Shown here: piece by piece, positions 17,944-26,561 of the stretch
Layout of the letters: every line of letters starts with the position of its first letter
Position numbering within the stretch: the first letter of the stretch is position 1
NCBI RefSeq assembly: GCF_004358105.1
Contig: NZ_SMYL01000007.1
Span: 1-64,000 of the forward strand
Reading direction: 5' to 3'
Length of the DNA stretch: 64,000 nucleotides
Origin: Sapientia aquatica
GTDB lineage: Bacteria; Pseudomonadota; Gammaproteobacteria; Burkholderiales; Burkholderiaceae_D
Notes under the pieces: generated by a model
Database searches by the model: none
What the model saw: only the letters and a program-made list of their open reading frames with translations
What the model was told of the DNA's origin: nothing
Translations under genes and position numbers: made by a program

Positions 17944-19188
17944 TTAACATCGGCTTAGTTCGTGTTTTAGTTTCCACAATGTTGGAAGCATGACGCCTAG
18001 TGGAATTAAGGTCAGGTAAAACGCGGCTTGGCCGCTGAAATGCGAGAACACAAAACCAGTAATCAATGAGCCGGTAGTGCCGCCTAGGGCAGAAAAAATC
18101 ACAATCAATCCAGTCATTGACGAGTGCTGATACTTCGGTAACGCACTCAGAATTAGTGAATTAATGACTGGATAAATAGGCGCCATAAACAATCCGATCA
18201 GAGGAAAAATAAACGCTGCTATCGGCGCATTACGCCAACCAGTCACTTCGCTTGCATCAATTCCTTGCGTCAATGGCAGGGTAAGAAGGACGAGTGAACC
18301 CATGCAAGTGAGGCAAATCGCAAGCAATGTGTACCAGTTGATTTTTTTAAGAAGAAGGCCGAATCCCATTCGTCCAATCGCGGTCGAGGCGGCTAAGATG
18401 CTGGTCACTTGAACCGAAAGTGAAAGCGGCAATTTCATAATCTCGTTGTTAAAGGTGGGAAGCCAAGAAGTAATGCCTTGTTCAACCAGCACCGATAAAA
18501 ATGCCGCAAGAAGAAAGACATACACGATAGGTTTCGCGAATAATTTGAGCATCAAGACAAAGCCAACCGAATGGATTGTGACGTCGTTCGCATTGTCGCC
18601 CGCCACTGGATGGGCGAGCGACTCGTCCAATGGACTACCTAGTAAAAATAAAAATAACGCAATGCAAGCGGTTGCCAACAATGAATATACCGCCAACCAA
18701 GCATGTGACTCTGGATGCGTTGAATCAATAAATTGAGAGAACAACCAATAGCCGCTAAGCACACCCAACATAAAGAAACCTTCGAGCATATTCATGTATT
18801 GTCCGTGTTGCTTGGCGTCGTTGGTGATTAGCCCAATGGTGGAGTACACCGACACTTTGACTAACGCAAACGAAATGCCACAACACATAAAAAACAGCTT
18901 TGTGGTGCTAAATCCTGGGAAAAACGGCATAGCAATGCAAGCCACGGCCATAATGGCTAAAGCCATCAACATTGACTTTCTATAGCCAAATCGCGGCAAG
19001 AACGCCGCCGCCATGAAGGAGGCGCCTGCAATTGAAAGGTCTTTGAATGCTTCGAGTGCGCTCGCATTTGTCTTATCCACATTAAAACTGTGGATTACCT
19101 GAAGAATGACCGTACCAACACTATTGAGCAAAATTGCGAATAAAAAGTACAGCAAAAATACTGAAATAGTTATGCGTGAATTTTTCAT
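17944..19188 (-). CDS. MFS sugar permease
   Basis: This inner-membrane major-facilitator protein has about 414 residues and twelve hydrophobic segments. I choose the ATG at 19188 rather than the longer frame to 19242, because AAGGG sits just upstream and the first membrane helix then starts near residue 6 (ITISVFLLYFLFAIL). The loop between helices 2 and 3 has the MFS-type basic pattern (PRFGYRKSMLM). Its place between a TonB receptor and a phosphorylase/phosphoglucomutase pair suggests uptake of the same disaccharide, probably with protons. It lies 134 bp downstream of the mutase gene and may be read from the same promoter. Confidence 0.85.
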   Translation of the reverse strand: MKNSRITISVFLLYFLFAILLNSVGTVILQVIHSFNVDKTNASALEAFKDLSIAGASFMAAAFLPRFGYRKSMLMALAIMAVACIAMPFFPGFSTTKLFFMCCGISFALVKVSVYSTIGLITNDAKQHGQYMNMLEGFFMLGVLSGYWLFSQFIDSTHPESHAWLAVYSLLATACIALFLFLLGSPLDESLAHPVAGDNANDVTIHSVGFVLMLKLFAKPIVYVFLLAAFLSVLVEQGITSWLPTFNNEIMKLPLSLSVQVTSILAASTAIGRMGFGLLLKKINWYTLLAICLTCMGSLVLLTLPLTQGIDASEVTGWRNAPIAAFIFPLIGLFMAPIYPVINSLILSALPKYQHSSMTGLIVIFSALGGTTGSLITGFVFSHFSGQAAFYLTLIPLGVMLPTLWKLKHELSRC

Positions 19189-19322
19189 CACCAACCCTTT
19201 TTGTCTCGTTATTATGTGATGCTCAAGGTTTCTGCGAACCATCAGAGGAGCATCAATCTTTACTGCTTCAACGCTTAAGTTATCCGCTGTGTTTTACTCA
19301 TTTTGACCTTCATACCCGACGC

Positions 19323-19976
19323 TTAGTTTAGTGAAATATAGTGGAGTAGGGTGCGTAAATCGGGAATCGTCATATCGGCTTCTCGGAGCACACTTGATGA
19401 ACCTATCCCAATTGCCGTCATTCCCGCCGATTTAATTGAGCTAATCCCTGCGATTGAATCTTCAACCCCAAGGCACATCGATGCGCTGACGTTGAGTTGC
19501 TTAGCCGCGGTTAAAAAAATTTCTGGATCAGGTTTGCTATGTTTAATTAATGCAGCATCGACGACGACATCAAAATAGTGACGAATTTCTAGACTTTCTA
19601 AAACCGCCAACGCGTTTTTGCTAACCGAGGCAAGTCCTAACTTAATCTTTGCGAGGCGTAATGAACTCAGACACTCGATCGCACCAGGCAGCAAATCGTC
19701 GGGACTCATGTGTGCGATGAGTTTTTGGTAATGGCGATTTTTTAATTCAGCGAGTTTTAATTTGTCGTCATGGCTGAATTGTTTGTCGGATAAATCGAGG
19801 ATGCGGGACAATGAACCCATCCGATCCACGCCTTTGAGTTGCTCGTTAAATGCGCTATCAAAATCAATTCCGAGTGACTGGGCTAGCTGCTGCCATGCCA
19901 GAAAATGAAAATGAGCCGTATCAGTTAATACGCCATCCAAATCAAAAATTACTGCGTCATATCGTTGCTGTTTCAT
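19323..19976 (-). CDS. pgmB: Beta-phosphoglucomutase
   Basis: This HAD-superfamily enzyme of 217 residues converts beta-glucose 1-phosphate to glucose 6-phosphate. The start is the ATG at 19976, which overlaps the GH65 stop as ATGA and has a GGAGG site before it. The nucleophile is Asp12 and the acid/base is Asp14 in FDLDGVLTDTAHFHF; the last part is the beta-PGM wording that binds the sugar phosphate. Further family blocks are the cap segment EQLKGVDRMGSL, LGLASVSKNA, HSKPDPEIFL and GVEDSIAGI. Coupling with a GH65 phosphorylase is the classic arrangement, since that enzyme releases beta-glucose 1-phosphate. Confidence 0.93.
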   Translation of the reverse strand: MKQQRYDAVIFDLDGVLTDTAHFHFLAWQQLAQSLGIDFDSAFNEQLKGVDRMGSLSRILDLSDKQFSHDDKLKLAELKNRHYQKLIAHMSPDDLLPGAIECLSSLRLAKIKLGLASVSKNALAVLESLEIRHYFDVVVDAALIKHSKPDPEIFLTAAKQLNVSASMCLGVEDSIAGISSIKSAGMTAIGIGSSSVLREADMTIPDLRTLLHYISLN

Positions 19977-22387
19977 TGGGCCTCCGGGATACTTGATTCG
20001 CATTGCTGCACTGGTTGTTGACTACTGAGCTGAACGATCTGATCGTAATGTTTAAGCTGCAGCGCCATTCCCTCCAGTAATTCGTAGGTCACAACATCGG
20101 TCGCAATCGTTATCCGTACACGTGCATCACTTACTTGAATCTGAAAACGGTAGTAATTCCACTGCTGCGGCAAAGTCGGTTTGAAGCACAACATGCCATT
20201 GTTGACCCGCATCCCAGCGAAGCCGTAGGTCACTCCCATCCAAGTTCCAGCCATCGCAGCAGTATGCACGCCATGTCCTGTATTGCCGTGGGTGTTGTCT
20301 AGATCCATACGTGCTGTTTGCATGAAATAGCGATAGGCCTTGTCGTGATAGCCAATTTCTGCGGCGATGATTCCAAATATGCAGCTCGATAACGACGAAT
20401 CGTGGGTCGTAATGCGCTCGTAATAGTCGAAGTTGTTTTTCTTTTGATTGGATGAAAACTTGTCGCTCAACAGCAGCATGGCCAGCAATAAATCGGCCTG
20501 TTTGCACACTTGATGGCGGTAAATAACTAAGGGGTGAAAATGCAAAAGTAAGGGATATTTTTCTTTGGGTGTGTTTTCGAAGTCCCAAGGTTTTTTAGAT
20601 AAAAAACTATCGTCTTGTTCGTGGATGCCGAGCTGATCGTTGAACGGTAAGTACATGCATTGCACTGCTTGTTTCCATTGAGCGAGTTCATCGGATTCCA
20701 ATCCTATCGATTGCACGATACGCGTGTAATCCTGAGGGTAGTGGGTTGATAGTTTTTGGGCGATATCCAACGCAAATTGCATATGCATTTGCGCCATTAA
20801 ATTGGTGTAGTAATTGTTGTTGACTAAAGCGGTGTATTCATCCGGACCGGTTACCTCATTGATACAAAACCGCTCTGGATCAACAGCCGAATATCCTCCA
20901 ATGCCCAACCAAATGCGAGCAGTTTCAAAAACCATCTCTGCACCGTATTGAATTAGAAATTCATCGTCACCGGTCGCATCCAAATACGATTTAATCGCAT
21001 AGGCAATGTCCGCATTGATGTGGTACTGCGCTGTTCCGGCTGGGAAGTAGGACGAACACTCACTGCCTGCAATCGTGCGCCATGGATAGAGCGCGCCCTT
21101 GGCATGTGACATTTCCCGCGCGCGTGCGCGTGCTTGCTCTAAACCTGCAAAACGAAATTGCAATAACTGCTTGGCGATCTCAGGTTTGTTGAACAAGAAA
21201 AATGGGAAGATATAAATTTCGGTATCCCAGAAATAATGCCCCTCATAGCCTTCGCCCGTTACTCCTTTTGCCGCGATGTTGGTTTTACCATCGCGTCCTA
21301 CCGATTGAAGTAGATGAAATTGATTGAAATGTATCCCCTGCGCGATTGCTTGATCGCCGTCAATTTCCACATCGGCTCGTTGCCAGAAGTCAGCGAGATA
21401 AGATTTTTGCTCTGCACATAATTCCTCAAAACCGCGCTGCTGAGCTTGCACTAAATAAGCTCGGCTGCGTGCTTCAAGTTCCTGCTCGGCATAGTCGCGC
21501 GAGGAAAAGTAACACACGTACTTCGTCATGCTAAGAACTTCCCCAGGATGGATTTCTTGAGAAAATTTCTGCGTGATACGTGAAGCTTGCGCTTTAACGT
21601 CGTGTATTGAGACAAATTCTTCTGACCAACCGGACCCAGCATGAGTCATCGCGCTGATTAAGTGGAAGCCACTTTGCTTCGTTTGTTGGACTAGTGCCGC
21701 GTAAGTCGATTCTTGGATCGCTTTCAGCACATGCAAGGGATTGTCAGACATCGCTGATCCAATCCGTGGATCGTCACCCGCGCTCAGATTCTTAACTTCG
21801 CCGTCGATCGTCGATGAGATCGAGACCTTTCCAGCAAAGTTGATCGACGTAATTTGATAACGAATTGCGAACAGGTGTCGGTGTTCAAAGCTGGCGATAC
21901 GCTCTGAAAACAATTCGATTTGATGACCCTTAGGCGAAGTCCAGCGCACTCTGCGGCTTAGTATTCCGGTTTTAAAATCCAGCACTCTTTCATAGTCGTT
22001 GACTTGACCTTGCGAAAGATTAAAGCATTCATCGCCCAACCACAGTTGCAGTCCCTTAGCGTTGGGCACATTGAGCATAAATTGGTTTTGCTTTGCCAAT
22101 CCATAAGCGGCTTCTGGGTAGTGAATAGTCTCAGATTCGTAGAATCCGTTGAGGTAATTGCCCTCTTGAGAGCTGCCTTGCGCGCCTAAAAAAGCCTCCT
22201 CGTGGGTTCCGCGTAGCCCAATGGTGCCATTACCTAGCGCGAATAATGTTTCGGCTAAATTATTGGACTGTGCATCAAACTCAGTCTCACGGATTCGCCA
22301 AGAATCGAGCGAATAGCTGTGACGGTGGGGCGCGGGAAAAGACACGTTTAAATTTCCTAAAATTCGAGAATTGATGTATTGAAACAA
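19973..22387 (-). CDS. GH65 disaccharide phosphorylase, probably maltose phosphorylase
   Basis: This 804-residue glycoside hydrolase family 65 enzyme performs inverting phosphorolysis of an alpha-linked glucose disaccharide to beta-glucose 1-phosphate and glucose. The N-terminal beta-sandwich covers about 1-280 and the (alpha/alpha)6 barrel about 330-720. The general acid is Glu517 in VTGPDEYTALVNNNYYTN. The phosphate-loop region reads TTHDSSLSSC and later HGNTGHGVHTAAMAG. The words TALVNNNYYTN and HDSSLS match maltose phosphorylases better than the trehalose or kojibiose type (HRSTPS), so maltose is the first guess. There is no signal peptide, so it is cytosolic. It heads a minus-strand operon with pgmB. 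A LacI-type operator sits just before its start. Confidence 0.9.
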   Translation of the reverse strand: MFQYINSRILGNLNVSFPAPHRHSYSLDSWRIRETEFDAQSNNLAETLFALGNGTIGLRGTHEEAFLGAQGSSQEGNYLNGFYESETIHYPEAAYGLAKQNQFMLNVPNAKGLQLWLGDECFNLSQGQVNDYERVLDFKTGILSRRVRWTSPKGHQIELFSERIASFEHRHLFAIRYQITSINFAGKVSISSTIDGEVKNLSAGDDPRIGSAMSDNPLHVLKAIQESTYAALVQQTKQSGFHLISAMTHAGSGWSEEFVSIHDVKAQASRITQKFSQEIHPGEVLSMTKYVCYFSSRDYAEQELEARSRAYLVQAQQRGFEELCAEQKSYLADFWQRADVEIDGDQAIAQGIHFNQFHLLQSVGRDGKTNIAAKGVTGEGYEGHYFWDTEIYIFPFFLFNKPEIAKQLLQFRFAGLEQARARAREMSHAKGALYPWRTIAGSECSSYFPAGTAQYHINADIAYAIKSYLDATGDDEFLIQYGAEMVFETARIWLGIGGYSAVDPERFCINEVTGPDEYTALVNNNYYTNLMAQMHMQFALDIAQKLSTHYPQDYTRIVQSIGLESDELAQWKQAVQCMYLPFNDQLGIHEQDDSFLSKKPWDFENTPKEKYPLLLHFHPLVIYRHQVCKQADLLLAMLLLSDKFSSNQKKNNFDYYERITTHDSSLSSCIFGIIAAEIGYHDKAYRYFMQTARMDLDNTHGNTGHGVHTAAMAGTWMGVTYGFAGMRVNNGMLCFKPTLPQQWNYYRFQIQVSDARVRITIATDVVTYELLEGMALQLKHYDQIVQLSSQQPVQQCESSIPEAQ

Positions 22388-22391
22388 AAAA

Positions 22392-22405
22392 TGTTATCGA
22401 TGTTA
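22392..22405. promoter_or_regulatory. LacI-type operator before the GH65-pgmB operon
   Basis: TGTTATCGATGTTA has a perfect left half and centre of the palindrome TGTTATCGATAACA found before the TonB-dependent receptor. It lies only 5 bp upstream of the GH65 start codon, where bound repressor would block transcription or its start. Confidence 0.5.
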
Positions 22406-22519
22406 ATTTAATTTAACAGCCGTGTTGTTTGGGATAAAAAGTGTATTTTTCTGGCTTTGAGGGACTTATTTCAAGCGCTGTGTGCGGCGGCGCGGGGTGG
22501 CGGGGTTTGCCAGTGCGGG

Positions 22520-23524
22520 CTAGGTTTGACGAATAACTAAGGTGGTTGGTAGCTTTTCAGAGCTTACTTCTTCGTTATGAATTAAGGCCAGCATTTTCTT
22601 AGCCAACAGCACTCCGCCGTCGTGCAAATATTGATGCACGCTAGTGAGTGGCGGAACAAAGCTAGCGGCATGCGGTGTGTCGTCATAGCCGATCACGGAT
22701 ACTGCATCAGGAACAGAAATTTCAGCCTCAGTGAGTGCGTGAATCGCGCCCATTGCAAGCAGATCGCTCACAGCAAAGATTCCATCAATATCATGACCAT
22801 GTTCATGCAAGAATTGCGAAACACAGGAAGAGCCAGATTCGAACGTGAACATATCCGGTTTAAGGCAGATGACATTTTTGCCCGTGCGGCCCATAGCGTC
22901 GATGAAACCGGCATAGCGCTCTTCTACTTCTGCGTGATCGATGTCGCCCAAAAACACCAACTTTTTGCGTTTGAGTGCCTTAAAGCGTTCGGCCGCTTGC
23001 GCCCCGCCTGTGCGGTTATCGCTTCCGACCACAATGCATTCAAAATCTTTATGCGGCGCGCCCCAAACGACTAAGGGCAAGCCGCAGCCTTGGATTTGTT
23101 TTACCGCTTCTCCGTGGGAACCTTGGCCAAGCAGAATGATGCCGTCCGCGCCTTGGACGGGCGGAGTGTTGATGAGCTGCTTTGACGTGAGTACAGCGCT
23201 AAAGCCAGCTGAGGTTAATTCCTGAGTAATTCCACCCAAAAGTTCGAGCGGGTAGTGACCTGACATTGGGCGATCTTTAGCAGGCGACATTTCAACAACC
23301 ACCGCGACCGAATAACTACTACGCAAACGCAAATTGCGCGCGCTAATATTGAATCGATAGCCTTGTTGCTGTGCAATCGCCTGAATTTTTTCGCGCGTTT
23401 TATCTGTCACCAAGGGACTGCCGCGCAGCGCACGGGAAACAGTAATCGTAGAAACGCCAGCGATCTCCGCGATTGATTGCATCGTCAGACTAGATTCGAT
23501 TTTTCGATTACGTTGTTGCGCCAT
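22520..23524 (-). CDS. LacI-family transcriptional regulator of the sugar locus
   Basis: This 334-residue protein has the LacI helix-turn-helix near residues 15-34 (MQSIAEIAGVSTITVSRAL) followed by the hinge helix region (ISARNLRLRSSYSVAVVV). The rest is a periplasmic-binding-protein-like effector domain with the usual ending (IFAVSDLLAMGAIHAL, VSVIGYDDTP, LTSVHQ). It is 132 bp upstream of the GH65 gene on the same strand. It most likely represses the two palindrome-bearing transcription units until a sugar or sugar phosphate binds. The effector is unknown. Confidence 0.92.
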   Translation of the reverse strand: MAQQRNRKIESSLTMQSIAEIAGVSTITVSRALRGSPLVTDKTREKIQAIAQQQGYRFNISARNLRLRSSYSVAVVVEMSPAKDRPMSGHYPLELLGGITQELTSAGFSAVLTSKQLINTPPVQGADGIILLGQGSHGEAVKQIQGCGLPLVVWGAPHKDFECIVVGSDNRTGGAQAAERFKALKRKKLVFLGDIDHAEVEERYAGFIDAMGRTGKNVICLKPDMFTFESGSSCVSQFLHEHGHDIDGIFAVSDLLAMGAIHALTEAEISVPDAVSVIGYDDTPHAASFVPPLTSVHQYLHDGGVLLAKKMLALIHNEEVSSEKLPTTLVIRQT

Positions 23525-24186
23525 TACGTTTACTTTCGTTAATTTTCTTAGTGACCTATCGCCATCGTGAAGACGGACATTACAGCGCAGTTGAGGCTAA
23601 AACAAGAAGGAAAAACTTTTAACCTACATCTAAACTCAACACCTAATTAGAGATGTGCGTCGATAAAAATATCAATCAATTGCGCTCAAACCCAGACCAG
23701 AGTCATGTCCCGTCAGAGTGAAAGCCAATGCAACGCGCGACCGAGAATTGCACGCCGATTTTGGCTAGCTTAGTCGATCCCCAAGCGCATCGACCATTCC
23801 GTGAGCAGTTCAATAACTACTTTATCCATCTTTTCGATGATTTGTCATTCAGACAGAAATCTATTTCTACAATTTAACAAATTCTACTAAATATTCTTAA
23901 TGGAGTGAGCTAATTTGTTGAATATCGGAACCTGGCTTAGATTTGGCATTCTATGAAAGGGAATGCTCTGATCGGCATAATTATTCGTTATTTTCAGATA
24001 AACATCGATGCGCCATCGAATAAATCCCCTTACCAGCATGACCCGCTAGAGAATCTCCTGTCCCGTATTGAGCCGGATGAAAAGTGAGAAAATACCGGCC
24101 AGCAGGTAACGAATGATGCTTTTACGGTTTCAATGCACGACTTACCTAGCCGATAAACTAATCTCACATTTCAAGCAGCCACTTCA
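23525..24186. other. Intergenic interval, 0.66 kb
   Basis: No gene was recognised. The interval contains the promoters of the divergent lacI gene and the cryptochrome gene. A short AT-rich tract lies at about 23870-23900. No strong hairpin or repeat was seen. Confidence 0.4.
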
Positions 24187-25533
24187 ATGCCGCACACAGC
24201 GCCAACAATTTATTGGTTTCGTCACGATTTGCGACTGGAGGATAATCCAGCGCTTAATGCCGCTTGTGCTAGTTCGGCTAGTTTGCTTGTTGTGTACTTT
24301 AATCAATTACCCAACAACCAAGTAACGCGCTGGAATGTGCCGCGAACTAGTCATCATCGCCGGGATTTTTTGGCCAGTGCACTTGCTGATTTGAGCGCGC
24401 AATTAGTTGCCCGAGGAAGTAGCTTGCTGGTGGTTGAAGGCAGCGCGGAGCACTACTTGCCGCTGCTAGCAAAAGAGATAGGCGCTGATACGGTTTATTG
24501 CGAAGAGATTGCAGCGCCCCAAGAGCAAGATGAAGTGAGCGCTTTGCATGCAGCAGGTTTAACGGTGCATTGCGTGTGGCAATCAAGTTTGCTGGAACTC
24601 TCCGTATTACCATTTGAACCTTCTACATTGCCGGATGTGTTTACTCAGTTTCGTACCGAGGTCGAGCGCAACAATGTGGCTGTGGCGCGGCCTTTATCGA
24701 GTCCCGCAAAGTTTCCCCCATTACCCGATTCCTTTTCTGAAATCGCTAAAAAATGGTCAGCCGTTAGTGGTTCTGAATTCTTGTCGAGCGCCGATCAAGC
24801 GCTAAGTCATTCCGACAAAAAGCTGCACGGTAGTCGGTCATCCTTTCCTTATTTCTTGCCTGAGTTTTCGGGCGGAGCAAGCGCTGGCATGGCGCATTTA
24901 ACGAATTATTTCGACCGAAAATTAGCGCTCAGCTATAAGCAAACACGCAATGGGTTATCGGGTGTCGATTATTCCACCAAGTTTTCGCCTTGGCTTGCGT
25001 CTGGTGCTTTATCGGCGCGACAGATTTATCACCAGCTAAAATTATTTGAAGCAGAACACGGTGCCAATGACAGCACGTATTGGATCTGGTTTGAATTGCT
25101 GTGGCGTGATTATTTTCGCTTTCTCCATTTGAAATACGGTCGTCAACTGTACCGTGGGCGCGGTCTGACCCAGCAAGCGCCGCCAAGCCATGACCCAACT
25201 CGGTTTGAGGCATGGTGTCGAGCCGAGACTGGTGAACCATTAGTCGATGCGGGGATGGCCGAACTGGCGGCTAGTGGCTATTTATCGAATCGATTACGCC
25301 AAATTGTGGCGAGTTATTTGATCTACGATCTAGGCTGCGACTGGCGTGCTGGCGCCGCATGGTTTGAGTCGCAGTTAATCGATTACGATGTTTATAGTAA
25401 TCAGGGTAATTGGCTCTATATCGCCGGACGAGGAACTGATCCGCGCAATGGCCGCCGTTTCAATATTCAAAAACAGGTGCATGATCATGATCGCGATGGA
25501 ACCTATCGGCGCTTGTGGAATGCGGGTGGCTAG
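24187..25533 (+). CDS. DASH-type cryptochrome/photolyase
   Basis: This 448-residue flavoprotein belongs to the photolyase/cryptochrome family. It opens with IYWFRHDLRLEDNPAL, the photolyase N-terminal signature, followed by the alpha/beta antenna domain. The FAD domain contains the words SSFPYFLPEFSGGASAG, DYSTKFSPWLASGALS and WFELLWRDYFRF. The ending GRGTDPRNGRRFNIQKQ with DRDGTYRRLW is typical of the DASH branch. These proteins bind FAD and often methenyltetrahydrofolate and repair pyrimidine dimers, mostly in single-stranded DNA, using blue light. It is followed about 100 bp later by a DCC-family gene on the same strand. Confidence 0.9.
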   Translation: MPHTAPTIYWFRHDLRLEDNPALNAACASSASLLVVYFNQLPNNQVTRWNVPRTSHHRRDFLASALADLSAQLVARGSSLLVVEGSAEHYLPLLAKEIGADTVYCEEIAAPQEQDEVSALHAAGLTVHCVWQSSLLELSVLPFEPSTLPDVFTQFRTEVERNNVAVARPLSSPAKFPPLPDSFSEIAKKWSAVSGSEFLSSADQALSHSDKKLHGSRSSFPYFLPEFSGGASAGMAHLTNYFDRKLALSYKQTRNGLSGVDYSTKFSPWLASGALSARQIYHQLKLFEAEHGANDSTYWIWFELLWRDYFRFLHLKYGRQLYRGRGLTQQAPPSHDPTRFEAWCRAETGEPLVDAGMAELAASGYLSNRLRQIVASYLIYDLGCDWRAGAAWFESQLIDYDVYSNQGNWLYIAGRGTDPRNGRRFNIQKQVHDHDRDGTYRRLWNAGG

Positions 25534-25635
25534 GGTTCTTAGTGTTGCGCTTGGTATTAGGTGACAGCGACGCTTTTTAGGAAGCGAAGAATTTTTGATA
25601 TACGTCTAAAAAATTTCATAAAGATCGGCACAAAC

Positions 25636-26016
25636 ATGGCAAGCGCGAATACGACATCGACACCGCAGAAGAATTGCACAGTCTATTTTGATGGTGCTTG
25701 TCCGCTCTGCACGAAGGAGATTGCCACCTACAAAACGTGGCAAGGAGCGGAGCAGATTGAGTGGGTGGACGCGAGTTCATGCCCAGAACAAGAACTGGGC
25801 GTGGAACTTGATCGTAGCTCGGCTTTAGCCCGAATGCATGTGCGCGACGCCGAGGGAAATTTAATTCAAGGTGCCGCTGCGTTTGTCGAGCTATGGGCGC
25901 ACTTGCCGGCAATGGCTTGGTTGACTCCGGTGCTCTCCAATTCCTTCATGATCAAGATATTGGATGTGATGTACGCGCTATTTTTGCGGATTCGGCCGTT
26001 ATGGCGCAAAGCCTAA
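25636..26016 (+). CDS. DCC-family (DUF393) thiol-disulfide oxidoreductase-like protein
   Basis: This small protein has about 126 residues from the ATG at 25636; a longer GTG frame from 25561 is less likely. The defining DxxCxxC motif is YFDGACPLCTKEI. It then has the helices and WVDASSCP typical of the DUF393 family, and a C-terminal hydrophobic stretch (SFMIKILDVMYALFLRI). The family has a thioredoxin-like motif but its reaction is not established. Members are often next to photolyase genes, as here. The stop is 11 bp from the convergent regA stop. Confidence 0.82.
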   Translation: MASANTTSTPQKNCTVYFDGACPLCTKEIATYKTWQGAEQIEWVDASSCPEQELGVELDRSSALARMHVRDAEGNLIQGAAAFVELWAHLPAMAWLTPVLSNSFMIKILDVMYALFLRIRPLWRKA

Positions 26017-26027
26017 ATTGGTGTGAT

Positions 26028-26561
26028 TTACTTGATGCGCTGCTTTTCGAGCTTGCGGGCTAGGGTGCGACGATGCATTCCTAGTTGGCGCGCGGTTTCT
26101 GAAATATTGAAATTAGTCGCTACTAACATTTCATGAATCCGCTCCCATTCCAGATTTTTAATTGAGGTGGCGCGGTTGGTCAGCTCAACTTTCGTGCTGC
26201 CCGCAACGTGGTTAAAAGCGGCTTCGATATCGTTGGTGTTCGATGGCTTTGCCAAGTACTGGCATGCGCCGAGTTTGATCGCTTCAACAGCGGTATTGAT
26301 GCTGGCGAAACCGGTGAGCACAACAATTAACATCGCTGGATCGTGTTGATGCAGCATTTGCACGCAACTCAATCCTGATTCGTGTCCATGCAATTGCAGG
26401 TCAACTACCGCAAATCCGGGCTTGTGAGTTTGAACTAACTGGCTTGCTTGTTCGAGGTTTTCGGCAACAATCACTTGGTAGCCGCGGCGCTCAAATGAGC
26501 GACCTAAGGTGCGCGAGAAAGTCGCGTCGTCTTCAATAATTAATAGCAGCCGTTCAGACAT
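26028..26561 (-). CDS. regA: RegA/PrrA-family redox response regulator
   Basis: This 177-residue regulator has a receiver (acidic pair E-D-D in LLIIEDDATFS, phospho-acceptor Asp in FAVVDLQLHG, Lys in YLAKPSNT). A short linker and a Fis-type helix-turn-helix follow at the C-terminus (NISETARQLGMHRRTLARKL). That HTH wording, including HRRTLQRKL-like spacing, is the mark of the RegA/PrrA/ActR family, which controls respiration and other redox functions. Its start overlaps the end of regB by 8 bp. It is the last gene of the cyo-SURF1-regBA run. Confidence 0.93.
   Translation of the reverse strand: MSERLLLIIEDDATFSRTLGRSFERRGYQVIVAENLEQASQLVQTHKPGFAVVDLQLHGHESGLSCVQMLHQHDPAMLIVVLTGFASINTAVEAIKLGACQYLAKPSNTNDIEAAFNHVAGSTKVELTNRATSIKNLEWERIHEMLVATNFNISETARQLGMHRRTLARKLEKQRIK

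Noticed and set aside
24113-24325. A 70-codon frame overlapping the start of the cryptochrome gene
   Set aside because: It overlaps the conserved N-terminal signature of the cryptochrome in another frame and shows no motif.
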